Positions 34,030-42,103 of a stretch of 64,000 nt of DNA are shown here, piece by piece (within the stretch, counting starts at the first letter, position 1; each line of letters opens with the position of its first letter). The stretch covers positions 62,001 through 126,000 of the forward strand of contig CAKTEH010000007.1 of assembly GCA_934546935.1 (NCBI GenBank), in the 5' to 3' direction. The translations under genes were made by a program, and so were the position numbers. The DNA is from an uncultured Eubacteriales bacterium. Its GTDB lineage: Bacteria; Bacillota; Clostridia; Oscillospirales; QAMX01. Under the pieces are notes generated by a model. That model saw only the letters and a list, made by a program, of their open reading frames with translations. It had not been told where the DNA came from and made no database searches.

Positions 34030-34758
34030 ATGCTGGAAGTGAAAAATTTGAGCTTTTCCGTCCGGGAGAGCCAAAGCGATCTGGAAATTATCAATGATAT
34101 AAGCTTTACCCTGCCAGAGGGGGAGCTTCTTGTAGTTACCGGCCCCAATGGCGGCGGAAAAAGTACCTTGGCGCGGCTGATTATGGGGATTTCCCAGCCT
34201 ACGGGAGGAAAAATCCTGTTTGACGGAGCGGATTTAACCGGTTTGTCCATCACCGAGCGTGCGCGTCTTGGCATCGGCTATGCTTTTCAGCAGCCGCCCC
34301 GCTTTAAGGGGCTTACTGTGCGCAAGCTTTTGAGCCTGGCCCATGGCAGTACGCTGCCGGAGGACGAATGCTGCCAGTATCTTACGAATGTTGGGCTTTG
34401 CTCAAAAGACTATCTCAACCGAGAGGTGGATAATTCCCTTTCCGGCGGTGAAGTTAAGCGCATAGAGATTGCTACGATTCTTGCGCGCGGTCCCAAGCTT
34501 GCTATTTTTGACGAGCCGGAAGCAGGCATCGACCTGTGGAGCTTTTCTATGCTGGTAGACACCTTCCGCCGTATGCATGCAGCAGGGGAACGGAGTCTGA
34601 TGATTATTTCCCATCAGGAGCGGCTGATTTCCCTGGCAGATAAGATTATGGTTGTCGATCATGGCGCAGTGCGCGCCTATGGCAGCCGGGATGAAATTTA
34701 TCCGTCGCTAATGGGTCAGTTTTCCTGTGAATACAACACGAAGGGAGAAGCCTTATGA
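34030..34758 (+). CDS. sufC: Fe-S cluster assembly ATPase SufC
   Basis: A 242-residue ABC-type ATPase that works in the cytoplasm with a SufB-like scaffold. Walker A is VTGPNGGGKSTLARL (near residue 38), signature SLSGGEVKRIEIATIL near 140, and Walker B LAIFDEPEAGIDLWSF near 160. The GIDLW stretch after Walker B and FQQPPRFKG before the signature are SufC hallmarks. I take ATG 34030 (weak AAAGGGCAG site); a longer in-frame frame reaching 33898 lacks support. It overlaps the sufB-like gene by 4 bases. No sufS, sufU or sufD is adjacent. Confidence 0.92.
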   Translation: MLEVKNLSFSVRESQSDLEIINDISFTLPEGELLVVTGPNGGGKSTLARLIMGISQPTGGKILFDGADLTGLSITERARLGIGYAFQQPPRFKGLTVRKLLSLAHGSTLPEDECCQYLTNVGLCSKDYLNREVDNSLSGGEVKRIEIATILARGPKLAIFDEPEAGIDLWSFSMLVDTFRRMHAAGERSLMIISHQERLISLADKIMVVDHGAVRAYGSRDEIYPSLMGQFSCEYNTKGEAL

Positions 34759-35675
34759 TTGACCGTCTGGATTCGGAGCTTTTGGAACAGATTGCAGGTT
34801 TCCATGATATCCCTGCCGGAGCATATAATATCCGGAAAAACAGTACTGCTGCCGGACGCCGTTCTACCGAGCACATTGAGATCATCTCAAAAGAGGATAA
34901 GCCGGGTATTGATATCCGTATTGCTCCCGGTACGAAAAATGAAAGCGTCCATATCCCTGTTATCATTACGGAAGCAGGAATTGAGGAAACCGTATATAAC
35001 GACTTCTTTGTAGGCGACGATTGTGATGTGCTTATCATTGCTGGCTGCGGCATTCATAATTCCGGGGATCAGAAAAGTGAACACGATGGCGTCCACCGCT
35101 TTTTTATTGGTAAAAATGCCCACGTCAAGTATGTCGAACGCCACTATGGCGCTGGGGAAGGCACGGGCGAACGGGTCATGAACCCGCATACCAAAGTCGA
35201 GCTGGGAGAAAACTCCGTCTGCGAGATGGAGATGGTACAGATCAAAGGCGTGGATTCCACTGTACGCGGCATGGATGCGGTTTTGGCTTCGAATGCGAAA
35301 CTTGTTGTAACGGAACGTCTGATGACCCATGGGCAGCAGAAGGCGCGTTCGGATATGCGGATTGAACTCAATGGCACGGGATCTTCGGCACAGGTTGTCT
35401 CCCGCTCGGTTGCGCGTGACGGGTCGGAGCAGGTATTTAACCCCTGCGCTGTCGGCAACAACGCCTGTGCGGCGCATATCCAGTGCGATTCTATTATTAT
35501 GGATGCGGCAAAGATTCGTTCGATTCCGGAAATTGCCGCTAACCATCCGGATGCACAGGTCATCCATGAGGCCGCGATTGGCCGTATAAACAACGACCAG
35601 CTGTTAAAGCTGGAGAGCTTTGGCATGACGGAAACCGAGGCTGAAGAGATTATTATCGAAGGATTCCTGCGCTGA
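34755..35675 (+). CDS. sufB: SufB/SufD-family Fe-S scaffold (minimal form)
   Basis: A 306-residue SufB/SufD-fold protein, much shorter than the roughly 470-residue SufB of full SUF operons. The core beta-helix is recognisable: NSVCEMEMVQIKGVDSTVRG (about residues 155-175), RSDMRIELNGTGSSAQVVSR near 200, and C-terminal HEAAIGRINNDQLLKLESFG near 272, which carries the conserved histidine of the family. With sufC as its only partner, the pair matches the two-gene minimal SUF-like arrangement found in methanogens and strict anaerobes (sometimes called SMS). It probably assembles Fe-S clusters with sulfide rather than a dedicated cysteine desulfurase. A terminator follows. Confidence 0.9.
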   Translation: MIDRLDSELLEQIAGFHDIPAGAYNIRKNSTAAGRRSTEHIEIISKEDKPGIDIRIAPGTKNESVHIPVIITEAGIEETVYNDFFVGDDCDVLIIAGCGIHNSGDQKSEHDGVHRFFIGKNAHVKYVERHYGAGEGTGERVMNPHTKVELGENSVCEMEMVQIKGVDSTVRGMDAVLASNAKLVVTERLMTHGQQKARSDMRIELNGTGSSAQVVSRSVARDGSEQVFNPCAVGNNACAAHIQCDSIIMDAAKIRSIPEIAANHPDAQVIHEAAIGRINNDQLLKLESFGMTETEAEEIIIEGFLR

Positions 35676-35725
35676 GCGCAGCTGTTGTTTGTACCGAAGA
35701 TGGATTCTGTATAATGAGATCAGGA

Positions 35726-35765
35726 AAAGCCCCGTTTTGCGTGTATACGCAAAACGGGGCTTTAT
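35726..35765 (+). terminator. Intrinsic terminator after sufB
   Basis: A 17-base-pair stem (35726-35742 with 35747-35763, loop GTAT) ends in TTT. Confidence 0.85.
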
Positions 35766-35837
35766 GCATTCCGGCGTAAATCCAGTATCAACACATGGTG
35801 ATTTTACACAACTTATTTTAAAAAATACAGAAGTATA

Positions 35838-35866
35838 TTGACAAAATATACCAGAATGCTTAAACT
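35838..35866 (+). promoter_or_regulatory. Promoter of module A
   Basis: TTGACA (35838-35843), 17-base spacer, TAAACT (35861-35866). The surrounding TATTGACAAAA is identical to the promoter of the paralogous module at 45393. Confidence 0.6.
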
Positions 35867-35905
35867 ATAGATAGAATGGATATGTGGAAGGAGGGGAACG
35901 GTCCA

Positions 35906-35965
35906 ATGGGACGGACGGATTCTGTGCGGATACGGGGCTGTGGAAATGAAAGGCGGTTATTATGA
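35906..35965 (+). CDS. 19-codon leader ORF of module A
   Basis: A short frame starts at ATG 35906 behind GGAGGGGAACGGTCCA and encodes MGRTDSVRIRGCGNERRLL. Its TGA overlaps the ATG of the exported-protein gene at 35962 (ATGA). The paralogous module has an 18-codon frame in the same place (45456-45512), with the same GTCCAATG start context and the same LL-stop overlap. The two frames share patchy DNA similarity near their 3' ends. The conserved arrangement suggests translational coupling or a leader-peptide control; a function for the peptide itself is unknown. It may also be a by-product of a shared untranslated leader. Confidence 0.4.
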   Translation: MGRTDSVRIRGCGNERRLL

Positions 35966-36342
35966 AAAAAATGCGTTCCCTCCTCGCGCCGACTCTGGCG
36001 CTGAGCCTGTCTGCCGCTTTCGGTTCAAATTGCCTCGCGGCGGAATCTGCGGATAAGCGTCTGCCGCTCACGGCGTCAGCCAGAAACTTTTTTGAAGCAC
36101 GCGGGATTGCGGTTTCCAACCAGGCCGTTTTAAAAATTGTAGAAATCAAAAATGGATTGGATGATACGGAAACCAGGCATATCCTTTGTTTGTCCCAAAA
36201 TAATGGGAATATTTGCACAAACAGTTATTTTGCTTTTTATGAAGAAAGCGAAAGCAAAAAGGGAATTTTCAGATTTCTTGATCCTGCGGATGAAAGTTAT
36301 ACGGGGACAATGGGGAATATACGGATAAATTTGATATTATGA
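35962..36342 (+). pseudogene. Exported protein of module A, N-terminal part (frameshifted)
   Basis: 126 codons. It has a signal peptide (MKKMRSLLAPTLALSLSAAF, cleavage probably after CLA near residue 27), then LTASARNFFEARGIAVSN, which matches VSAAAKNFFEARGVMVSE in the intact paralogue at 45509. The match is lost near residue 115, where the paralogue continues but this frame soon stops. The continuation lies in another frame (36339-36725). A one-base loss near 36300-36315, in a stretch with two GGGG runs, would explain it. It could be a true pseudogene, phase variation, programmed frameshifting or a base-call error. The family is not one I recognise. Confidence 0.75.
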
Positions 36343-36725
36343 TTCACTTTTCAATTCGCTGGGAGTTTTATCCGCATTATGATGGCGTAAATATAAGGCC
36401 TTTGGATTTAACATGGTCATACGAAGAAAAAGACGAAGCGGTAAATGTTTCTCATATATCTGTTACATATGCAACTTCAGGCGCATTGCTTACAAATCCA
36501 GGCTTGACTGTAATAAGTAACGACTATACTTGGAGGATTGTAAAGCAAGTTTTTTATCCAAGCGAAAATACTTCGTATTCCAACTATAATCCGTTAAGTT
36601 CCGACCGTTTAGTCGATATGAGTGGTTTGGACGGCGGAATGGGTGGAATGGGTGTGTTTTTCGATTTTACTGTAGATGGAAGAGTCTGGGAAGATAATAT
36701 CCCAATATTTGGGGGAGTGGGTTGA
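36339..36725 (+). pseudogene. Exported protein of module A, C-terminal part (frameshifted)
   Basis: 128 codons from an ATG that overlaps the previous stop, but homology reaches upstream of that ATG in the same frame (DNGEYTDKFDIMIH, compare DDRFVIHATATWF in the paralogue). It matches the C-terminal half of the protein at 45509: NVSHISVTYATSGALLTNPG against NVSHILVGYYCSGGLYSYPD, and YSNYNPLSSDRLVDMSG against YRNYNPLSPTRAIDSLA. There is no signal peptide of its own, so as a separate product it would not be exported. It ends one base into the start of the lipoprotein gene. Confidence 0.75.
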
Positions 36726-37465
36726 TGAAAAAACTGGGGATTTTATTTTGCGTTCTGCTTTTTTTGCTTTCCTTTGGAAGTTGCACGCAGGAGGAAAACG
36801 AAACCGGTGGTAAAGCGCCTGATCCAGAGTTGGCGCTCGATATCGCCGCATATGCGTCATACCTCGGCCTTTCGAAGGCGAACGTGCTTGATGCGCTTGG
36901 CATAAAAGAAGAGGATCTGGTTGCTGTCAGTGAAAGCGGGAATGCCGGGAAGTATCTCTGGGAAGGGAAAACGGTACAGTTCGGCGACCTGGAGTTTCCG
37001 GTCTATCTGCGCTTTTCCGGGGCAATTGGGGATTCAGGGGAGGAAGGGGATATATATCTGAATTCTTTTTCTCTTAAGCTTCCCATCGATGCGGATACAA
37101 TGGACTATACGACGATGTGGAAATGTTTTACTGCAATGCAGGATACGCTTATGCGCCAGTGTGGCCGGCCCCGCACCTATCTTGATACGGATTTCACCAC
37201 AGACATCCACTGGGACGGCCAGATTAGCCCCCAGACGGAATTCGGCTATATGGATTACTGGCTGGTTTCGGAGGACGCCTCTTTCCCTGGCGCGCAGGAA
37301 AAGCATGGCGGCGTTGTTTCGATCGCGCAGTTTGAGCTTGTCAATAATTTGAAAGAGGGGAGAGAGGACGCCCACTATATCTCTTTGTGGATTGGCCTGC
37401 GCGGTTGCGACCAGATTGCCGGTCCTCGTATTTCGGGAGAAGAGCCCGATTATATTTATCTGTAA
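36725..37465 (+). CDS. Putative lipoprotein of module A
   Basis: A 246-residue protein with a lipoprotein-type signal (KKLGILFCVLLFLLSFGSC; acylated Cys at about residue 20) and a negatively charged mature N-terminus. It is homologous to the lipoprotein at 46272: NVLDALGIKEEDL against KVLQALSLSASDYE, and GYMDYWLV near residue 170 against GYFDRWLV. It starts at ATG 36725 behind GGGGGAG and overlaps the preceding stop by one base. No known domain is recognised. Being encoded directly after the exported partner in both copies suggests the two proteins interact at the cell surface. Confidence 0.8.
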   Translation: MKKLGILFCVLLFLLSFGSCTQEENETGGKAPDPELALDIAAYASYLGLSKANVLDALGIKEEDLVAVSESGNAGKYLWEGKTVQFGDLEFPVYLRFSGAIGDSGEEGDIYLNSFSLKLPIDADTMDYTTMWKCFTAMQDTLMRQCGRPRTYLDTDFTTDIHWDGQISPQTEFGYMDYWLVSEDASFPGAQEKHGGVVSIAQFELVNNLKEGREDAHYISLWIGLRGCDQIAGPRISGEEPDYIYL

Positions 37466-37558
37466 AGGGATTTTGCCGCGTAAGGAGAAAGCACGGCTGA
37501 GATAAAAAATAGTATTTGATTTTTAGCCATCCAGGAGTGTGAGATACTGAAAAACCGT

Positions 37559-37702
37559 ATGGATACTGACTTACAGGGCTTTGCTGATGCCAATATTAGT
37601 AAGCTGGAAATGTGGTTTGACGCTTTTTTGACGCCCGCACTTACAAAGAGGACTTATAAAGAAATATGGCAAACTTTAAGCAGAAACGGCAAAAAGCCTT
37701 AA
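37559..37702 (+). CDS. Small ORF or gene remnant
   Basis: A 47-codon frame beginning MDTDLQGFADANISKLEMWF and ending SRNGKKP. Its composition looks protein-like, with helical amphipathic pattern and Trp residues. An AGGAG lies 21 bases before the ATG, rather far. The same frame is open back to about 37520, so it may be the tail of a decayed gene. No homologue is recognised. Confidence 0.25.
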   Translation: MDTDLQGFADANISKLEMWFDAFLTPALTKRTYKEIWQTLSRNGKKP

Positions 37703-37805
37703 TATACAATAGTTTCTACGTTTCTCTATAAAGACTTATAAGAAGTTACAAGATGTTTTTCGTCTGTAAAATCAATAAAAAATACTCTGCTAAGGCTAGG
37801 TCCAA

Positions 37806-37921
37806 ATAAGAAAACAAAAACCGAAAAAACGGCTGATTTTGCAGCGCTTATGCGTTTCGTCCTGCAGGCTTGCCTACAGGACGAAATTTATGTTTTCTTA
37901 TCCGGACTCCGCAAACAAGGC
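37806..37921 (+). repeat. Dispersed palindromic repeat, copy B
   Basis: Homologous to copy A at 28824-29002. The hairpin arms are 37855-37868 and 37873-37886 (loop CTTG). Compared with copy A, TTTTGCCC has become TTTCGTCC on one arm and GGGCAAAA has become GGACGAAA on the other, so pairing is kept. Confidence 0.75.
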
Positions 37922-37945
37922 AGAGCATTTGTGTCTTTATAAGCT

Positions 37946-39112
37946 TTAGGCGTTTTCCCTGATAAAAGCTTCTATACCGGTCTTTAAGCGCGCAAGACCG
38001 TCTTCGACCAGCGCGCGCGGGCAGCCGATGTTCATGCGCAGGAAATCCGGGCTGCCATAGGCTTTGCCTGCGGAGACAAACAGGCCGGTTTTTTCCCGAA
38101 GGAATGCGGACAGCTCCGTTTTATCGCCGGGCAGCGCGCTGCAGTCGAGCCAGAGCAGGTAGGTGGCCTGAGAAGGGACAAGATGGATCTGCGGAAGGTT
38201 TTCAGCAAGATAGGCCTGCACGGTGCATTTGTTTGCATGGATATATGCGCGCAGGGCATCCAGCCATGCGTCGCCATATGTATAAGCTGCAATGGTTGCA
38301 TCTGCGGCAAAGGCGTTGAGGCCGGTAATCCCATCGGTGTGCAGGCCAGCGCGGATACGGCAGCGCAGGCCTTCGTCCGCGGCCATTACGGCTGCGCTTT
38401 GCAGCCCTGCAAGGTTAAAGGTCTTTGTCGGCGCGATGCAGGTAACACTGATACGCCGGCAGGTTTCGGAAACGGAGGCAAAGGGGATATACTCGCAGCC
38501 TGGATCGGTTAGATCACAATGGATTTCATCGGACAAGACGAGGACGTGATACTTTTCGCATAGTTCGCCGATATGGGCAAGCTCGTCCTTGGTCCAGATT
38601 TTTCCGGTTGGATTGTGGGGGTTGCAGAGAATCAGGAGCGTTGCCTGCGGGGCGGCAAGTTTGCGCTCAAGATCATCGAAATCCAGCCGGTATTCTCCAT
38701 TTTCATAGATCAGGGGATTTTCCAGAACGTGACGGCCATTGTTTGTAATAGACGGGAAGAAAGCATTGTAGGCCGGCGTCTGCAGCACAACGCTTTCCCC
38801 TGCACAGGTCAGCCTGCGCACAATACTGGAAACGGCGGGGACAACCCCGGTGCAGAACAACAGGGATTCGGGATCCATTGCAAACCGGTGCCGCCGCTTC
38901 CACCAGCCGCAAAGTGCTTCGCCCCAGGCGGAAGGCATTGTGCAATAACCAAATACACCATGCTGGGCACGCCGCTGTACGGCACGGATTACTTCCGGCG
39001 GCGAGGCAAAGTCCATATCGGCAATCCACATGGGCAGCTCGTTTTCTTCGACGCTCCACTTGACGGACTGTGTGCCGCGCCGGTTGACAGGTACGTCAAA
39101 ACTGTATTCCAT
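37946..39112 (-). CDS. MalY/PatB-family PLP-dependent C-S lyase
   Basis: A 388-residue fold-type-I PLP enzyme. It opens MEYSFDVPVNRRGTQSVKW and continues LPMWIADMDFASPPEV, the family signature of MalY/PatB cystathionine beta-lyases. LILCNPHNPTGKIW near residue 160 and LSDEIHCDL near 195 bind the cofactor, and the PLP lysine lies in APTKTFNLAGLQ near 230. It probably cleaves cystathionine or cysteine conjugates to pyruvate, ammonia and a thiol; some relatives also act as regulators. It is the last gene of a three-gene minus-strand operon, 18 bases after the dCMP deaminase gene. Confidence 0.92.
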   Translation of the reverse strand: MEYSFDVPVNRRGTQSVKWSVEENELPMWIADMDFASPPEVIRAVQRRAQHGVFGYCTMPSAWGEALCGWWKRRHRFAMDPESLLFCTGVVPAVSSIVRRLTCAGESVVLQTPAYNAFFPSITNNGRHVLENPLIYENGEYRLDFDDLERKLAAPQATLLILCNPHNPTGKIWTKDELAHIGELCEKYHVLVLSDEIHCDLTDPGCEYIPFASVSETCRRISVTCIAPTKTFNLAGLQSAAVMAADEGLRCRIRAGLHTDGITGLNAFAADATIAAYTYGDAWLDALRAYIHANKCTVQAYLAENLPQIHLVPSQATYLLWLDCSALPGDKTELSAFLREKTGLFVSAGKAYGSPDFLRMNIGCPRALVEDGLARLKTGIEAFIRENA

Positions 39113-39130
39113 AAAAAATCCTCCTTTTGT

Positions 39131-39613
39131 TTATTCCACATCAAAATCCAATTCAATTTTCTGAATTGGTGTTTCCAATTTCCGCCGGATAATGCCTGCG
39201 GAATCGAGCATGCGCTTGGATGCACGGATTGCCGGAGTATCGGCATATTTGTCGGACAGATATATGATTTCCCGGATTCCTGACTGGATAATTGCTTTTG
39301 CACATTCGTTGCAGGGGAAAAGAGAAACATAGAGTTTTGCACCCTCAAGGGATTTGCCATTGGAATTGAGAATGGCGTTGAGTTCGGAGTGTACAACAAA
39401 GGGATATTTTGTCTCTTCCCCGTCTCTGGCCCAGGGATACTCGTCGTCAGAGCAGCCATAGGGGAAGCCGTTGTAGCCGGTAGAAAGGATAATATTGCGC
39501 TGATCGACAATACATGCGCCGACCTGCGTGTTCGGGTCTTTGGAACGCTTTGCCGCGAGAAGCGCAACGCCCATGAAATATTCGTCCCAGGAAATATAAT
39601 TTTTGCGTTTCAT
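39131..39613 (-). CDS. Deoxycytidylate deaminase family protein
   Basis: A 160-residue zinc deaminase. The zinc and catalytic residues lie in VVHSELNAILN (His and Glu of the H-x-E motif, near residue 77) and LFPCNECAKAI near residue 104 (PCxxC). The N-terminus YISWDEYFMGVALLAAKRSK is typical of dCMP deaminases, which supply dUMP for dTMP synthesis. ATG 39613 is fixed by GGAGG five bases upstream, trimming a longer overlapping frame. It lies 22 bases after the isomerase gene and 18 before the C-S lyase gene; the three functions are not obviously related. Confidence 0.92.
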   Translation of the reverse strand: MKRKNYISWDEYFMGVALLAAKRSKDPNTQVGACIVDQRNIILSTGYNGFPYGCSDDEYPWARDGEETKYPFVVHSELNAILNSNGKSLEGAKLYVSLFPCNECAKAIIQSGIREIIYLSDKYADTPAIRASKRMLDSAGIIRRKLETPIQKIELDFDVE

Positions 39614-39635
39614 CTTTGCCTCCATACTTTGGAAT

Positions 39636-40322
39636 TTAATCTGCTGGAGCCGCAGGATATTCGCTGCACAGCAGCCAGTGTGCCGGCTCGTCTTCCTCAA
39701 TTTTGGGGAAACGTCCCTGCGCTTTATAAAAACGGTTGTCTGTTTTGTCGTCATTGACCATCGATACCTCGCCGATAAGACAGGGTTCCCCACCCTCCGG
39801 CGCCCAAAAACTATGGTAGAGCCCGGTTGGAAGCGTGATGCTCTCGCCCGGTTTCAGCTCCAGCTGCGTGCCCGAGGGAAGGGCCACGCGGCGTCCGTCG
39901 ATGGATACTGTCACGGGTCCATGCGCATGCGCCTCGTTTTCATCTGAAGCGTACAGCTTCATGATCAGGTTCGCGCCGCCCCGGCAGATGATGTCTTCCG
40001 TCTTACTCCAATGAAAATGTTCCGGCGTAACCTGGCCGGGAAGGGAAATCAGGATTTTTTCCGCATATGGCTTGGTATAGGCAGGATTTTTCAAATTCCC
40101 ATTGCGGATGGTAAATAAAGTAAGGCCGATATGTTCAAAATCGTCCTGACCATAGTCCGTGATATCCCAGCCGAGCATATTATCGCGGATTTCGTCATAC
40201 TCGTGCCCCGCCTGAGCCCATTGCTGCGGCGTAAAAAAGGCAAAGGGGGGAAGGTGGAAATTCTGTCTGTTTAAAAATGCGATGCTTTCCCTGATAATCC
40301 GGTTGATTTGAGAACGTTTCAT
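39636..40322 (-). CDS. D-lyxose ketol-isomerase (cupin sugar isomerase)
   Basis: A 228-residue cupin resembling D-lyxose isomerases, which interconvert D-lyxose and D-xylulose (also D-mannose and D-fructose). The metal-binding residues appear in TPEHFHWSKTEDIICRGG (two His and a Glu, near residue 100) and in LPTGLYHSFWAPEGG near 166. The length is typical. It heads the operon with dCMP deaminase and PatB-like genes. Isomerase activity on pentoses fits the xylosidase and polyol-dehydrogenase genes elsewhere in the window. Confidence 0.88.
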   Translation of the reverse strand: MKRSQINRIIRESIAFLNRQNFHLPPFAFFTPQQWAQAGHEYDEIRDNMLGWDITDYGQDDFEHIGLTLFTIRNGNLKNPAYTKPYAEKILISLPGQVTPEHFHWSKTEDIICRGGANLIMKLYASDENEAHAHGPVTVSIDGRRVALPSGTQLELKPGESITLPTGLYHSFWAPEGGEPCLIGEVSMVNDDKTDNRFYKAQGRFPKIEEDEPAHWLLCSEYPAAPAD

Positions 40323-40557
40323 GGTTTTCCTGCCTTTCTGAAATTATTAAGAAATCCGAAAATGCCGTTGGCATTTAGGGGGTCAGGCAAAATAGGCTCC
40401 GATATGCATGGAATTGGCGTATTGTATACCAATGGTGTTGCGGGAGTTCAGGATAGGGCGCTGACAGACGTTTTGCATACCGGACAAAATTGAGCATTAC
40501 AGGCCATGGTTTTTCTGTTACAGTATGGTATACTTTTCTCAGAAAGGAGACGGTGCT

Positions 40558-41355
40558 GTGCAGTGGGTAGGGGTTTTATCAGAAGCGATCGGATATATCG
40601 AAAGGAACCTGACTAATGAAATCCGAATAGAGGATATCGCGGCGCATGTATATGTGTCCAGTGCCAATTTTCAGCGCGTATTCAGATTGATTACAGGAAT
40701 AACGGTTGGCGAGCATATCCGCAACCGGCGCTTAACTATGGCCGGACAGGAGCTGATGCAGGGCAGTAGGAAAATTGTGGATATTGCTGTGTGCTATCAG
40801 TATGATACACAGGAAAGTTTTTCCAAGGCATTTTCAAGATTTCATGGTATTGCGCCGTCCGGCGTTTTCCGGAAGAAAACCGAATTGAAGGTCTATAATC
40901 CGCTCACGGTTAATGTGAAGATTCAGGGAGGCTTTGAAATGGCGCGCACGCTTATTCATCATGTGCCGGTTCATCCGCTGCAATATCCGCATCAGGGCCA
41001 GAATTATGTATTCAATGGCTGTATGAAATTTTTGATGGAATGCATTGGGGAAGAAAACCAAGCCTATGACTACTGGTTTTTCTCCGCAGTATCCGGGGAT
41101 TGCTATGTACAGGTCTTTAATGCGAACAAGAATAAATGGAGCGCCTGCCTGTCCCAATCGAAATTCGATTATGACTTGCTAAAACGCGTTTTTGATGCTG
41201 TGGGGTATAACTTTACTTATCTTGACGCACCGCACTGGCAAAAGGACAGGGAATCGCTTGGTGCAAAACTCAAAGATTATATAGACCGGGGGATCCCGGT
41301 GACTTGGAAAAGGGTTTTATTCCGTGTTTCAGGATGTGGAACTGCCGACCAGTGA
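40558..41355 (+). pseudogene. AraC-family regulator with effector domain, N-terminal part (frameshifted)
   Basis: About 265 codons from GTG 40558, set by AGAAAGGAG 7 bases upstream. An AraC-type DNA-binding domain occupies residues about 8-105 (EIRIEDIAAHVYVSSANFQR and GEHIRNRRLTMAGQELM, then QESFSKAFSRFHGIAPS). A second domain begins near residue 130, like the BtrH-type cysteine-peptidase-like domains found after AraC domains. The frame ends at 41355 in out-of-frame residues. The continuation is the frame at 41324-41971. One extra base between about 41290 and 41320 would explain it, in a stretch with AAAA, GGG and TTTT runs. Confidence 0.75.
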
Positions 41356-41971
41356 GATCTCCTGTGTAATCGGCTATGAGGGGGACTGCTTTTACAGGCT
41401 GGAGGAGGAGAGTACGGATCTGGTTGCTTTTACCCTGGAGGATCCCCTGCCTTATACATTCGTATTTGTTGAAGAAAAGTGCACGGCGCCGCCTATTGCA
41501 CAGGTATATCGGGATGCTTTGAAAAGATCGGGGGAACTCATGCATACGCCGCCCTATGACAGCAATGATGTGTATTTCGGAAACGACGCTTTTTTGCAGT
41601 GGGCCAGGATGCTTGAAAACGGTTTTTATCGTATGACAAAAGAGGAATACGAACGGGCAAATGCAATTGCCAACTGGCGGTATTACTGTATTTATGTCTG
41701 CATGCTCGCCACAAATATATTCTCTAAGCGGCACACTACAGACCGGGCGCTCCAGCTGAATCCCAGCCTTGCGCCGCTTGCCCCGCTTTTAGACCGGGAA
41801 TACACAGTGCTGGCGGGATTAGAAGAAGAACTCAAGGCTGCCGGCGGTTATTTTAACGTGACGTATGAAATTTTGCAGGATGAAGAAAAATGCAGGGGGA
41901 TTGCCCGGATCTTGCGAAAATTTCCGCCTGTTTTCGATCGTATATGCGGGATTATTCAGCAATGGCTCTAA
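41324..41971 (+). pseudogene. AraC-family regulator, C-terminal part (frameshifted)
   Basis: 215 codons from a GTG inside the previous frame, with open frame slightly upstream (GKGFYSVFQDVELP). It contains VIGYEGDCFYRLEEESTDLV and a long helical end (WRYYCIYVCMLATNIFSKRH). No start site is visible, so as a separate gene it would lack initiation signals. It is best read as the second half of the AraC-family protein begun at 40558. The intact protein would be about 470 residues. Confidence 0.7.
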
Positions 41972-42069
41972 AAGACAGGTTCTAGTTACATAAAAAATGG
42001 CTGCGGATTACGAAAGCCGCCCGGAATATACAATCACCTTTATTATAGCGGAAAAAAGGAAAAAAACAA

Positions 42070-42103
42070 GCCTGTGGCTCAGTAAAGCCGCAGGCATTTC
42101 TTT
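42070..42103. terminator. Bidirectional terminator
   Basis: A 10-bp stem with one G-T pair (42070-42079 with 42086-42095) is flanked by a T run on the minus strand (complement of 42061-42068) and by a weaker TTTCTTTT on the plus strand. It serves the converging genes ending at 41971 and 42103. Confidence 0.8.

Larger units (their letters stand above)
37466..37945. other. 480-base gap with a possible gene remnant and repeat copy B
   Basis: No full gene. It holds a 47-codon frame (37559-37702) and copy B of the dispersed palindromic repeat (37806-37921). The rest shows nothing recognisable. Confidence 0.5.

Noticed and set aside
37559..37702. Toxin-like or transposase fragment identity for the 47-codon frame
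   Set aside because: I could not match it to any such family, so it is listed only as a low-confidence ORF.
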